Shown one piece after another: positions 30,963-42,872 of a stretch of 64,000 nucleotides of DNA. The stretch lies in contig CM041465.1 of assembly GCA_023213395.1 (NCBI GenBank), positions 42,787,741-42,851,740 of the forward strand. The letters run 5' to 3'. The position numbers and the translations under genes are program-made. This DNA is from Cycas panzhihuaensis. Its lineage: Eukaryota; Cycadophyta. The notes below the pieces were generated by a model, which saw only the letters and a program-made list of their open reading frames with translations, was not told the DNA's origin and did no database searches. How positions within the stretch are numbered: position 1 is the stretch's first letter; each line of letters begins with the position of its first letter.

Positions 30963-32574
30963 AACCGAGAGGAGTCATTTCTGCCTTATTTTCTTTGTTT
31001 CTTGAGAGGGTTACAAACCCTTGGTGACAACCTTCGGTCTCCAAAGGTGATCCAAGGTTTGTTTGACTAATTTTTTGCAAGACTTTCAACATTCTAGAGT
31101 TATTTAAAGGCTACAAATTATTTATTTTGTGTTTTGAAATTTTTTTCTTAACACATCTTGTTGGGTGCAACACTAATTGTTGCTTAGAACATAGATTTCT
31201 TTGAAAAACAAATTATTTTGTGAAGTATTTTATCTCAAATTTATAAAATTCAGGGAGATTGAGCTCAAAATTTGCTTATTTGAGGTTTGGAGAACTCACC
31301 TTGTCTTAGATCTACTCACTGAGATCAAGTTTTTTGCTGTTTTTTGTTAAAATCCACTTTCTGCAGTGGAAAATCTACTCATTCAAGTGCTTGTTGTCCT
31401 CCTCTTGACTATTGGGCAGTTTTGCAAATTTTGCCAAGTAATCTATTGTGGTGCTGTCCTCCTCTTTACGTGGCAAAACTGAAGTGAGGCCTTCTTCTTC
31501 TAGTCTGCTCCTCTCTGGAGGCTAAGTGACCTATCTCTGGGTACATGTGACCTCCTACGTGGTCGAGCATCTGCATATACCCTACACAACCCTTTTTTCA
31601 TCTACGACTGTTTGTGTGCCTCATCACACTAAGAAACAGACCGTTCTCACTCCATATCACGTGAGATCCATTGAAGAGCATCTCAGATCCATCATTTCTA
31701 GCTGAGAACTCGACATCCAAAGTTGTTTTGTCGATCGAATCGATCGATTGATCGATTTTTTGCTCTGTTGAAAAGATTTTTGTCGTCGCAGGTCTGTCGC
31801 GCAGCCCATTCTTCGAAAATTTTCAATTCTTTACACTTTAGATTAATACCTTAGCTTATACAATTAAGAATATTCATTGAATATTCTTTTCTAAAATCTT
31901 TTCATTTATTTAAGTTTCTTTTCTAAGTGTTATTCAAATGATATTTAATCATTAAATGACCTTTGTACTCATTTTTATTTATCTTTGAGTTCACCACACA
32001 CATAAAAATATTTTGCAACTGTGATAAGTGACTTAAATAAGTGATTTTTAAGTCTTGTTGCAATCATTAGTGAAAAATTTCACATTTTTTGTGATTTACT
32101 TAAGACTCCCTATGAGGTGACCATGGTGCCCTCGTCTTAAAAGGGCTGAAAATTCACTTTTTTAATAAAATCACTTAATTTTTTTGAGGCTGGTGAGGAC
32201 TATTTAGAGTCCTAACATATTGGTGGTGCTTGTCTACTCTTGCAAGTGTTTGTTTTTCATCATTGAAGTGGTTATTTTCTCATTAAAAGGAACCCACTTG
32301 AAGCACTGCATCAAGCAAGTTCTTTGTTTTACTTGAATACTTAGCATTTTTTTTGATATTTTAAGTGTTTTTGAAAACACTTAATGTGTTACTTTTGATG
32401 TACTCATTTGCTTCTTTTTGAAGCCTCATTTGTAAGCTTTTGATTAAGCATTTGTAAATAACATTTCGTCAAGTAAAATTTACTTAAAATCAACTTAAAC
32501 TCCTTAAAATTTGATTTTAAATCTTATTGGAGAGGCTTGAAAAAGGTTAAATCCTTGCCTTTATAATCTCAAGC
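30963..32574 (+). other. COP6 leader and lost gag N-terminus
   Basis: About 1.6 kb without a credible coding frame. Gag would be expected to begin here, but only its C-terminal part is recognisable from 32575, so the N-terminal gag is deleted or decayed beyond recognition. A palindrome-rich run of overlapping ATCGAT and GATCGA words lies at about 31731-31756. Confidence 0.65.
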
Positions 32575-34582
32575 TTGGTGCATTCCCTAAGGGACCAACT
32601 GACTGTACGGTCAGTGCACGATTACATATCAGCTTCTATAACTTTCAATCATCTTGAAAGTTTACTCCTTCAAGAGAAACAAATTTACATGAGGGAGGAA
32701 GAAGAACCATTAACATCAAGAGCATTCATAGCCAAGTTCAAGACCAAACAGGGTCCCAAACCATCACTTCAAAAGCAGTTTGTGAATATGAACATTGGCA
32801 CATCCAAAACCAATGTAATCTGTTGTTATTGTAGTAAAGTAGGCTACATAGCTCTTGAATGCAGAAAGAAACAATCAAATCTACAACAGTTTCATCAATA
32901 GCAGCCATGTCAGTAGCAACCTTGTCAGCAACAGTTTTGGCAGCAACAACTACATCAACCCCTTAGACTAAATCAAGGTGCTTTTTGAGGAGGTCAAAGA
33001 GGAAGGGGGGCTTTAGAGGTGGCAATCAACGCCACACAAATTAGTTTGCAGAGGAAGATAAGATGTTTTGTGCTTATCATAATTTTGAAATTAATAACAC
33101 ATGAATCATTGACTCAAGGGCATCTTGGCCCATGATAGGTAGTGAAGAACTACTTTATGATATCAAAGAAGGAATAGGACAAACTGTTACATTTGGTAAC
33201 AACGAATCTATGAAGATTTCTAGGATAGGCAAGATTGACTCATTTCATTCATTTGCCAACCTTACTTCCACATTTCCCACTGGAGATGCCTATCTAATAC
33301 CCTTAGTGGAAAAGAGTATTTTATCTGTTAGTCAGTTGGACAAACAATAGATGAGTATCTTATTTAAAAGTGGAAAATGCATAATCAATGACAAGAATGA
33401 TCAAGTGATAGCCATTGGTCATGAGGACCATGGACTTTACAAAATGGATGCATCAAATATAACACTTGACATTGCATATTCTGTCACACATTCTATGTCA
33501 AAGGATCAACTTTGGCATCAATGCCTGGGCCACTTGAGCCTAGACAATATCAGAATGATGGTTAGAAAAAGCATGGTACATGGGCTTCCAAGGATATATG
33601 GATCAAAATGTCTTTGTGAAGCTTTTATTATGGGGACTTAGAATAGATGACCTTTCCCTAAACGCAATTCATGGTGTGCATCACAACCCTTGCAATTGAT
33701 CCATTCAAATTTATGTGGACCTATGTCCATGACATCTTTTAGAGGTGTATTGTATTACATTTCCTTCATAGATGACTTTTCACATAAAGCTTGGATCTAC
33801 TTCATCAGGCAAAATTCGGACGCATTTCAAAAGTTCAAGGAATTCAAATAAGAAGTGGAAAGTGAATCTGGATACTCAATTAAAATCTTGAAATTAGATA
33901 ATGTAGGGGAATTTACCTCAAAGGAATTTATTCAATTATGCAAGGATCATGGGATTAATAGATAACTCACTACTCCTCATACTCCTTAGCAAAATGGAGT
34001 TTCTGAGTGAATGAACAGGACTTTGGCAGATAAAGCCAAAGCAATGATGCATGCGAAAGGACTACCTCGTTCCTATTGGGCGGAAGCATTGCACATAACA
34101 ACCTATGTGGCAAATAGGAGTCCTACTTTAGCAGTCACTGACATCACACCAGAGGAGGCTTGGTTTGGCAGAAAGCCAACAATTAGCCATTTGAGGACCT
34201 TTGGGTGTGCTGCTTATATGCATATTCCCCATCAACAAAGATCAAAGTTAGATAAAAATAGTCTCAAATATATTTTTTTTGGCCATGGTGTTAACAATAA
34301 AGCATATCAGTTATATGATCCTATTGCTAGGCAAATGTATCTTTCAAAAGATGTCATCTTTGTTGAAGAAGACAATAAGGAGTTGGAATCTGCATCCATC
34401 CAACCTCCTATTGAAAAGGGTAAGCAGATTGTTGAGGATTTCCTTCCCTCACAATCATCCACACCATGTACATCTTTTGCGCTAGTTGTTTCTTCATTTA
34501 CTTCAGATTCAACTCCACTTGACTCCAACACTTCTTTGGTTGATTAACCATTACGACAAGAAGACATTGAGGTTCAAGAAAC
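32575..34582 (+). pseudogene. COP6 gag end, protease and integrase, broken
   Basis: The gag end (32575-32901) has a zinc knuckle CCYCSKVGYIALEC in which Tyr replaces the His. Protease reads IIDSRASWPMI (about 33107), with Arg for the Gly of DSGAS. GAG-pre-integrase is clear (LWHQCLGHLSLDNIRMM, about 33511). Integrase has a degraded first Asp (HSNLCGP), LDNVGEFTSKEF at the second, and the third near GVSE (about 34000) followed by a stop. YWAEALHITTYVANRSPTL and LRTFGCAAYMHIPHQQ follow. Several stops replace glutamine codons (about 32900, 33640, 33988). COP7 is inserted in the linker before RT. Confidence 0.88.
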
Positions 34583-34762
34583 TATTGAGAGGTAATGTTT
34601 TATCATTAACCAAGTAATTAATGTATGCAATTATGACATGTGTCATATTGTTAGGCATTGGTTATTTGTCAAGTTATAATGGTTACCAACCCAATCATGT
34701 ATTTAAGAAACTCATTACCTCAATAAAGATGTTGAGTTCTCATATTTGCCTTCTGTTCATTC
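34583..34762 (+). repeat. COP7 5' LTR, 3' end replaced
   Basis: About 175 bp align with the 3' LTR (39563-39740), up to CTTCTGT. The first dinucleotide is TA rather than TG. The last 15-20 bp expected from the 3' LTR (CTCCTAATTAAAACATTAATA region) are absent; instead a 63-bp arm of an inverted repeat leads into the primer site. Confidence 0.85.
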
Positions 34763-34825
34763 ACTCAGTTTTGCGAGATTGTTTCTCAGACTGAAGAAAT
34801 CAACCTCGAACAGTTACAAGGGAGG
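34763..34825 (+). repeat. COP7 63-bp inverted repeat, first arm
   Basis: The sequence from ACTCAGTTTTGCG to ACAAGGGAGG is an exact reverse complement of 35282-35344. The arm runs into the first bases of the primer site (GGTATCAGAGC starts at 34824). Confidence 0.95.
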
Positions 34826-34834
34826 TATCAGAGC
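34824..34834 (+). other. COP7 primer binding site, first base changed
   Basis: GGTATCAGAGC is present, but the preceding T of the usual TGGTATCAGAGC is A. The first GG is shared with the end of the inverted-repeat arm. Confidence 0.82.
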
Positions 34835-35477
34835 AGGTTCAAGGGTAACTGCCTGATTGAAAGGAAGAAGATCTGATTTTTGAAGATAGATCAAGAGTCA
34901 AAGAAGGGAGACTGGTCTGGAAGGCTTTTTAACATAGGAGAGAAGCAATTAATGAGCGTGTACGGAACTGTACTGACAAGATTTTTTCAAAGTCATCAGA
35001 TCGAGATGAAATTTGGTGAGCAGATAGATTGAGGGATGACCGTCACTTTTCTCTTCTACGTCGAAGACATTCAGAGCCATTTCAGGGGTCAAATCGACCA
35101 ATAACCAGTCTGCACGTGATTCAAAGAGTAAGCTTCAAAATCTTTTGAAATCAGACTCTATTCTGGGTATTTTTGCACCAAAAATCTCAGAATATCTGTT
35201 ATTAAGCGATTCCATTCTTTTTCCCTTGAATTCGCTGCATTTTTTTGGCTGATTTTTTACAAAAACGCCCCAGAAACCTAGCCTCCCTTGTAACTGTTCG
35301 AGGTTGATTTCTTCAGTCTGAGAAACAATCTCGCAAAACTGAGTCCATATCTAGATAGGCGACGAAGAAATCTATCTTTTGAGGTATAATTTGCCCCAAT
35401 TCGTACACCTAGGGTTTTGTATGAAAATCTGTACAATCGTACGGCCTAACTAGTCTTGTTTTCTCTCTCTGTATTTA
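34835..35477 (+). other. COP7 leader with second inverted-repeat arm
   Basis: Non-coding leader between the primer site and gag. The second 63-bp arm is at 35282-35344. CGTAC or GTACGG words occur near 34960, 35403 and 35437. No coding frame is credible. Confidence 0.8.
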
Positions 35478-36462
35478 TGATGGCTACTCCTCTGTTTGGA
35501 CTCTCAGAACATGATAAACTTACTGAGAATAACTATTATATCTGAAAAATCAAGATTGAAACCCTACTTAGGGCTCATAATGCTTGGAATATTGCTCTTG
35601 GGAATGAAGCCAAGCCAGACAATGCTAGTGCAGTCTTACCCAGTTGCTTAGAAAGAGATAATGCAGGTGCTATCATTCGCAAACTATCAATATTAGACTC
35701 TTTGTTGGTATATGTTGAAAAACTGACCTCCACTTCAAGCATTTGGAAATGCTTTGAAAATCTGTTTGGTCAAAAAAATAAGGCCCAGATATTCACTTTG
35801 AAGGAAGAGCTGTATAAGCTGCACATGAGAGAGCATGAAATAGTGACAGAACTCATACACAAAGTCATCTCTCTCAAAAATGGATTGTTGAGTGCTGGGG
35901 AAATCCTGTCCAAACTAGAGCTTGTTCAAATGGTAGCCAGTAAATTACCAAAGACCTTTGACGTAACTATCAATACTATTACAAATAATAATCAGATCGA
36001 TACAATGGCCCTTGGTGAATTAACTGGAATATTGCTTAGACAGGAACAAAGAAATAGGCGATACGAAGACTCAACAGAACTAGAAGATGCTTTAGCTTCT
36101 AGGTTAAATTTGGGACCACGAGGACGAAGTCAGACCCGTGGAAGAGGATGGACTGCAGATTCCAGAAATTTTGCTCGTGGACGATATTTGGACAACAGAG
36201 GACGTGGACAAAATCGTGATTCCAAAATATGTTTTAATTATGGAAAATCTGGACAGTTCGCCAGTACCTGCAGAGCATTTGACGTGTGTTATCATTGTGG
36301 ACAGAAAGGACATTATCTATATCAATGTCCCCAAAGAAGAGCGGATATTCAGAGAGGGAAAAGGCCAGTAGGGAACTACAACAAAGAACAAACTGAAGAA
36401 GATGAAGAAGAGACAGCCTTCATAGTTGCCTTGTCAGCAGGGTTAAAGGAAACTGATACGTG
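35478..36462 (+). pseudogene. COP7 gag with two zinc knuckles
   Basis: The ATG at 35478 opens gag (MMATPLFGLSEHDKLTEN). A TGA near 35543 replaces Trp in the IWKIKIETL motif. From 35702 the frame is open: VYVEKLTSTSSIWKCFENLF, then an Arg- and Gly-rich region, then CFNYGKSGQFASTC (two ligands lost) and CYHCGQKGHYLYQC (intact). RRADIQRGKRPVGNYNKEQ follows, conserved in COP2 and COP3. An acidic tail leads into protease. Two consecutive knuckles are unusual for copia gag, which mostly has one. Confidence 0.9.
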
Positions 36463-38018
36463 GTTTATCGACTCTGGAGCTTCATGACACATGACAAATC
36501 GTCAAGACTGGTTTGAAAGTCTGAAACCCTATGACATCAGCAGATTAGTAGAGTTGGGTGACAAATATCCACTAGAAATTAAGGGAGTGGGTACTGTCTC
36601 TGCTTGTGTTCAGGGTAATGTAAAGAAAATTGGAAATGTTCTATGGATTTCTGATCTCAAAATGAATCTTTTGTCTGTCTCACAACTCAGTAAGAAAGGG
36701 CTAAGAATTGTGTTTGATGAAGAAGGTCTCTGTTTGATACTGGACATGAAAAATAATGGGAAAACCATTGCCAAAGGCATTAGGAGCAATGATCTGTACA
36801 AATTAGTTTCAGATTCTATAATACCCTGTCCAAAAGTTTGTACTGCTGTGAATCTTGATAATAAAGTATGGCATTTGAAGTATGGACATCTTCCAATAGA
36901 AACCTTAAGAAAAATGAAAAAATATGATATGGTGCATGGATTACCTAACATCACTTCAAAAAATTTTGTATGCAAAGGATGTCAATTTGGAAAAAATCAC
37001 AGATTGCCCTTCAAAGAAAGTAAATGGAGATCACAAAATAAATTAGAACTAATCCATACAAATCTCTGTGGGCCAATTACACCAATTTCAATAAATGGTT
37101 GCAAGTACTTCTTAACCTTCATTGATGACTTCACCAGAAAAGTCTGGATATATTTTTTACATAATAAATCAGAGGTCTTTGAAACGTTTAAAGAATTCAA
37201 GGTAGATCTAGAACTTGTATCAGAATCCAAAATAAAGTGCATTAGATCAGATGGAGGAGGTGAACATATCTCTAGTGAGTTTATGACCTACTGCAAAAGA
37301 ATGGAATTTAGAGACAAATCACCACTCCGTATACTCCATAGTCTAACGGAGTCGCTGAAAGGAAAAATAGAACTCTGATGGAAATGGCTCGTAGCATGGT
37401 GCATGAAAAGCAGGTTCCCAAGTCATATTGGGCAGAAGCTGTGAATACAGTTTGCTATCTTGTAAACAGATGTCCAACCAAAGTATTAGAAAATATCACA
37501 CCAGAAGAAGCATGGACAGATAGAAAACCCGATATCAGCTCCTTTAAGGTATTTGATAGCCAAGCATATGTGCACATACCAAATAAAAATCGGTCAAAAA
37601 TTGATGCAATAAGCATTGAATGCATTATGATAGGATATAGTAAAAATTCAAAGGCATATAAATGTATTGATCCAAAAACAAACAAAATATATATCAGTAG
37701 AGATGTAGTTTTTGATGAAGAAAACTTGAATTCCCAATCTCAAATTAAGATAATTGAAGAAGATACGAAGAATTCAAGTAGAGAAATCTTCACAGAAGAA
37801 GTCTCAGACATCACTACTGAAAAAAGTTTGCCATGCCCATCTCATGAAGACTTAGGCGAAGAAGAAAGCACAACACAAGAAGTAGAATCATATCTAGAGC
37901 CTGTAGGAACAAGAGAATATTCAAAAAATGAAAAGAAATTGCCCAAATGGTTCATTAAGACCATTGAAAAAGGGGAAATACCTTTGATCACAGGACGAGA
38001 GGTCAAAAACCAAAAGCC
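36463..38018 (+). pseudogene. COP7 protease and integrase
   Basis: Protease begins WFIDSGAS at 36463 with the active site intact, then a TGA stop at 36486. The frame reopens at 36491. GAG-pre-integrase is WHLKYGHLPIETLRKM (about 36869) with CKGCQFGKNHRLPF. Integrase carries HTNLCGPITPIS (first Asp lost to Asn, about 37055), IRSDGGGEHISSEF (second Asp, about 37241), and GVAERKN-type Glu after a frameshift (about 37355). [17 protein letters not shown] and the C-terminal IDPKTNKIYISRDVVFDE follow at 37429-37720. An acidic linker leads to RT. Confidence 0.9.
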
Positions 38019-39555
38019 TTGCTTAACAAAATTGAACCCCAATCATTTCAAGAGGCCCAAAGTCAATCTCAATGGAAGGCAGCAATAGATGTTGAAATGG
38101 ATTCAATTAACAAGAATCAGACATGGGAATTAGTAGAACTTCTTGCAAACAAATCTATAGTCAATTGCAGATGGGTATATAAAATTAAAGAAGGAATGTT
38201 GAAAAATGTAAGGCATGTTTGGTGGCAAAAGGATATACAGAAACAATTGGAATTGATTTCGAAGAAACCTTCTCACCTGTGGCTAAATTGAATACAATAA
38301 GGACTGTGATAACACTTGCAGCATTGCATGATTGGAAAAATTTTCAACTAGATGTGAAGAGTCATTTTTAAATGGTGATCTTGAAGAAGACGTATATAGG
38401 GCACAACCCGAAGGATTTGTCAAGAAAGGACAAGAACAATTAGTGTGCAAATTAAAAAAGGCTTTGTATGGACTAAAGCAAGCTCCTCGTGCATGGTACA
38501 CCAAATTGGATCAACATCTATGTAACAATGGTTTCCAACGTTGCAGTTCAGATTCTAGCCTGTACATAAAGAAAAGAGGTGAACTGATCACTATAATCGC
38601 TGTTTATGTAGATGATATGATGTTGACAGGAAATGATGACAAAACAATTATTGAAACAAAGGGATAGTTAGAATAGAAATTTGAAATGACTGATCTTGGC
38701 TCTCTCAGTTACTACTTGGGATTGGAAGTAAGTCAATAGAAGGGATACGTTTCCATCTCACAAAGTAAATATATAAAAGATTTGCTGGAAAAGTTCAGAA
38801 TGACAGATTGCAATCCTTGTGCTACACCCATGGAGATTAACTGTAATTTAGTACCTGACGAAAGAGAACAGAAAGTTGATGTTACTTCGTATAGACAATT
38901 GATTGGAAGCCTAATCTATCTCATGGCTACCAAACTTGATATATCCTATTCAGTCGGATTACTTTCCAGATACATGCAAGGACCTAGAGTTAGACATTGG
39001 AAGGCAACCTGGAGAATACTGAGATACTTGCGAGGTACAATGGAATTAAAATTAGTCTACTCAAAGGGGGAATCAACAAAACTTGTAGGATATTGTGACT
39101 CAGATTGGGCAGGCGATAAAGATCAAAGGAAGTTAACCAGAGGATATTGCTTCTTTCTAGGAACAACTGTAGTTTCATGGTGTAACAAAAAGCAACCCAC
39201 TGTCGCACTCTTGTCAACTAAAGTAGAGTATAAAGTAGCAGTAACAGCCACCTGTGAAGCAGTATGGCTCTGGCAACTTCTAATTGATCTGAACCAATCC
39301 CAAGACAGAACTACGACTATATATTGTGATAATCAAAGTGCTATCAAGCTGACTAAAAATCCTGTTCTTCATGCCAGAACTAAGCACATAGAAGTACATC
39401 ATCACTTTATTAGAGAAAAGGTTCATAGTAAAGAAATTAAACTAGAATATTGTCCTACTGTAGAACAAACTGCAGATTTGTTGACAAAATCTTTAGGAAA
39501 AGAAAAATTCCAATTTTTTAGAAACAAGATAGGTTTAAAGGAGATAAAATATTAA
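38019..39555 (+). pseudogene. COP7 RT and RNase H
   Basis: RT begins in WELVELLANKSIVNCRWVYK (about 38125). YGLKQAPRAWYTKLDQHL (about 38467) and the active site AVYVDDMMLTGNDDK (about 38603) are present. From 38782 the frame is open to the stop at 39553: SLIYLMATKLDISYSVG, YCDSDWAGDKDQRKLTRG, YCDNQSAIKLTKN and [18 protein letters not shown]. It ends GLKEIKY before the purine tract. Frameshifts at about 38200, 38350 and stops near 38668 and 38741 split the RT half. The RNase H half looks intact. Confidence 0.92.
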
Positions 39556-39562
39556 GAGAGGG
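39554..39562 (+). other. COP7 polypurine tract
   Basis: AAGAGAGGG lies directly before the 3' LTR TGTTGACAGG, as in COP3. Confidence 0.88.
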
Positions 39563-39755
39563 TGTTGACAGGTAATGTTTTATCATTAACCAAGTAATTA
39601 ATGTATGTAATTATGACGTGTCATATTGTTAGGCGTTGGTTATTCGTCAAGTTATAACGGTTTCCAACCCAATCATGTATTTAAGAAACTCATTACCTCA
39701 ATAAAGATGTTGAGTTCTCATATCTACGTTCTGTCTCCTAATTAAAACATTAATA
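39563..39755 (+). repeat. COP7 3' LTR
   Basis: 193 bp from TGTTGACAGGTAATG to CATTAATA. The end is fixed by the GAAAC duplication that follows, although TA replaces the usual CA. Confidence 0.88.
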
Positions 39756-41380
39756 GAAACATCTATCAAAAAGTTACCCAAATGGTGTTTTCTAACAGTG
39801 AAGGACAACCAAATCTTAGAAGGAAAATGTCCATCAAAATGCGACAACAAACCAATTATGCACTTATGACTGAAGTGCTATGTGTTGATGAGCCTTCCAC
39901 TTTTGATGAGGCATATAAAAATGGAAATTTGAAGGTTGCAATGGATGAAGAAATCCACTCTATTGAAAAGAATGGAACATGGGATTTGGTGGAATTGCCT
40001 AAAAACAAATAGGCAATTAGTTATAAATGGGTTTATAAAACCAAATTCCCCTCTGATGGTTCACTTAAGCATAAGAAGGCTCGACTTGTTGCAAAGGGCT
40101 TCAAACAAAAGGAAGGCATTGATTATGAGGAGACCTTTGCACTGGTTGCAAACATTAATACCATCACTCACTTTGGGCTTAGCTACTCAATGCAAATGGT
40201 CAATCTACCAGATGGATGTGAAGAGCGTCTTTCTCAATGACGATCTTCAAGAGGAGGTATATTTGGAGCAACCTCCTGGCTGCATTGTACAAGGCAAAGA
40301 GCATTTGGTTTGTCGCCTTAAAAAGGCTTTGTATGGCTTAAAACAAGCCTCTAGAGCATGGTGCTCTATAATTGATGATTATATTTTTGAGACATGGATA
40401 TCATTGATCCACATCAAATCCTAACTTATATATAAAAGTTAGGGAGGACCATGTAATCTTTCTTGTCTTGTATGTAGATGACTTAGTGATCATAGGAAAT
40501 GACACTAAGATGATAGAAATTCTTCAAAGTGACCTTAAGAGAAGTTTTGAGATGACTAATCTTGGACTTCTCCATTATTTCTTAGGCTTGGAGGTATGGC
40601 AACAACTAGGTCATATCTTCATCTCCCAAGCAAAATATTTTTGGGACATATTGCAGTGTTTCAAAATGCAGGATTGCAAACTAGCGCCTACATCTATGGA
40701 GAATGACATAAAATTGACTCTTAATGAGGAAGTAGAACCAACAGATCCCACCTTGTATTGGCAACTAGTTGGTAGCCTAATCTACCTCACCAATACTAGA
40801 CCAGACATTTCATTTGCTGTTGGGATTTGTTCTAGGTGCATGTCTCAGCTGAATAAAAAACATTGGAATGTAGCAAAGCACATACTAAGATACATCAAAG
40901 GCACATTGTAGCATGGGCTTCAGTATGCTCATAATGAGAACTTCATCTTGGAAGGGTTCTTGGATTCTGATTGGGCAAGTTGCCAAGATAGCCGCAGATC
41001 AACTTGGGGATATTATTTCACCCTTGGTTTAGGTGTCATTTCGTGGAGTTGCAAGAAGCAACCCAATGTCACCTTGTCATCCACGAAAGCATAGTACAAA
41101 GCTGCAATCAGTGCAGCTTGTGAGGCTATTTGGCTTAGGAGGATTTGTCGAGAGCTTGGACTTGAGGAAGATCACCCCACTAGGCTATATTGCGATAATC
41201 AAAGTGTGCTCAAGTTGACCAAGAATCCAGTTTTTCATGCAAGGACTAAGCACATAGAGGTTCATCATCACTTCATCAGGGAGCATGTTCAAACTAATGA
41301 GATCAACCTCTTCTACAAGTCCACAAACCAACAGACAACAAATACTTTACCAAGCCACTTGGTAAAGAAAAGTTAGAAAA
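39756..41380 (+). pseudogene. COP6 RT and RNase H, broken
   Basis: This is the continuation of COP6 after COP7. RT starts near 39974 (WDLVELPKNK, then a stop in place of glutamine). [18 protein letters not shown] (about 40212) and YGLKQASRAWCS (about 40331) follow after a small deletion. The active site is LYVDDLVIIGNDTKM (about 40467). SLIYLTNTRPDISFAVG, SDWASCQDSRRSTWGYYF and [18 protein letters not shown] (about 41238) mark the connection and RNase H. Stops at 40908 and 41094 replace Gln or Glu codons. The gene ends near 41375 before the G-rich purine tract. Confidence 0.9.
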
Positions 41381-41420
41381 ATTTAGAAATGGTCTTGGTG
41401 TCCGACTTAAAATTGTAAAC

Positions 41421-41432
41421 AGTAAAGGGGGG
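41421..41432 (+). other. COP6 polypurine tract
   Basis: AGTAAAGGGGGG lies directly before TGTTAAACC. Confidence 0.88.
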
Positions 41433-41975
41433 TGTTAAACCTTATGTTTACATGTTAAGTAATGTACTTTATAATGTTTTATTATTTGTACTTTATGTAA
41501 GGTGACTTATCACTCAAGTGATAAAGTACACACCCACATTCTTTCTAGTGACATAACATTGTAATTTGAGGGTCAATGTGACCCTTATGCACTTTTGCTC
41601 ACAAGAGAGCCCAAAGGACACTTGTCTTACATGCAAAAGGTGTAGTTTGGATATTTGACAGTTGTCAAACATCAAGCCCCTTAGGTCTCACCTCCAACAC
41701 TATATATTGAGATCAATTCACATGTATTTTATATGGAGAATGAGCAGTATTGTAAGCTGCCAGTTTGCTAATCAAACATTCATTCTTATTTAGAGATTGG
41801 ACCAATTCCTTCTCCTCCATATTATTATTCTTATGCTTGTGCTTTTCATGTTTATGCTTGCTTATATTGTTTGTTTCAATATTTGCTTTCTTAGATGCTA
41901 ATCAACTCATTTATAGGCAAATCTTTCTCCTCTTCTAGATCCTTGGTTTCATAGGGTTAATGCCCATTTCTAATA
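41433..41975 (+). repeat. COP6 3' LTR
   Basis: 543 bp from TGTTAAACCTTATG to CATTTCTAATA. The last dinucleotide is TA; the 5' copy has CA. The flank GGCTC follows. Confidence 0.92.
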
Positions 41976-42247
41976 GGCTCATCACATTAGCATCATATGT
42001 CGAACATACATATGTATGACCATTATGATTAAGTGTAATCATTAATTATGTGTAATAATGAAAGGTTGCTTTGTTATTAAAAGGAACAGTTGTGGCCATA
42101 AGACAATTATTCCTTTGAATAATCTTGTATTTTTAGGTCATTTTACCACCTAGTTGGTGGTGAGAGCCAAACAATTGAATCTTGTGCTATGTTCTCAAGG
42201 GTGAGAACTGAGTGTTATGATCTCCAATGACATAAATAACTTCTAAT
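41976..42247. other. Unassigned spacer between COP6 and COP8
   Basis: 272 bp of AT-rich sequence with no recognised frame, repeat or RNA. It is the only stretch between the two largest nests that I cannot assign to an element. Confidence 0.5.
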
Positions 42248-42341
42248 TGTTGAGATTAGGTTTAGGAGACAAAAGACTAATGAGATAACGTGATAGTCTT
42301 TATTGAGAGAATGATGTTCTTAAATACAAAGGAAAATGGTA
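42248..42341 (-). repeat. COP8 3' LTR, partial
   Basis: 94 bp match 63812-63905 with two differences, from TGTTGAGATTAGG to AAAATGGTAA. It then joins truncated GYP2 LTR sequence. The rest of this LTR is missing. Confidence 0.92.
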
Positions 42342-42858
42342 ACCTTAACTGAAAAGGTACGGTTATGACAAACAGTCATAACCCTTCAGCCAAAGGACAC
42401 CAAAGGAGCATATCTATGAGGCTTTCCAAGGACCATTCGGTTAGGATGAGAGACAAAGTATACTAGTATGCATTGGTATGGAGGCCAGTATGTATGACAG
42501 CGGCCTAAGTCGTGTATTTTGATGGGTACCTCCGGCACGTGACATGATGTAGTGAATATATGAGGCTGGAATGCACAGGGAATGCATTCCAACACCTTGT
42601 GTAAAAGAACTTATTGCTTAATAAAATAAGAGTTACATGGAAATTGTGGATTCTCTGTGTTTGCAAGGATTGAATATGGAATATGTGCTAATCTCTGTAC
42701 TGCTATGTGCCGTTGTGTTATAATCATGTGGGAACACTAATAGATCTATGTGATATATGTGGATAATGATGTTGACTGTGTCCTATGCTAGACTATAACC
42801 CGTGTAACCTTGACGAGTGTACCTATCTCACAAGTGTAGTGAGATATTTAAGTCAACA
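42342..42858 (+). repeat. GYP2 5' LTR, 5'-truncated
   Basis: It matches the 3' LTR from about 59323 to 59839 and ends TTTAAGTCAACA. About 360-380 bp of LTR start are missing, lost together with COP8 sequence at the junction near 42341. Confidence 0.92.
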
Positions 42859-42859
42859 T

Positions 42860-42872
42860 TGGTTCCGTTGCC
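42860..42872 (+). other. GYP2 primer binding site
   Basis: TGGTTCCGTTGCC follows the LTR after one base. It resembles the Asp-tRNA primer site TGGCGCCGTTGCC used by many plant gypsy elements, with two changes. Confidence 0.65.

Larger units (their letters stand above)
34583..39755 (+). mobile_element. COP7: Ty1/copia element inside COP6
   Basis: COP7 is a plus-strand copia element, 5.2 kb, inserted in the integrase-RT linker of COP6. The duplication GAAAC occurs at 34578-34582 and 39756-39760. With one copy removed, the COP6 linker aligns continuously with the matching COP5 region (GAGGTTCAAG...GTTACCCAAATGG). It holds gag with two zinc knuckles, protease, integrase, RT and RNase H, the most complete pol of its family here. 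The 5' LTR end is abnormal because of an inverted repeat. Stops and frameshifts make it inactive. Confidence 0.93.
30412..41975 (+). mobile_element. COP6: Ty1/copia element containing COP7
   Basis: COP6 is a plus-strand copia element with LTRs 30412-30948 and 41433-41975, flanked by GGCTT and GGCTC, a five-base duplication with one change. It has a tRNA-Met primer site, a long leader, partial gag, protease, integrase, then COP7, then RT and RNase H and a purine tract. It is the same family as COP1 and COP5. Its LTRs differ at about 7% of positions by eye, the oldest measurable pair here. Many stops make it inactive. Confidence 0.93.

Noticed and set aside
31731-31756. Overlapping ATCGAT/GATCGA palindromes in the COP6 leader
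   Set aside because: Short and unique in the window; no evidence that it is more than chance or slippage.
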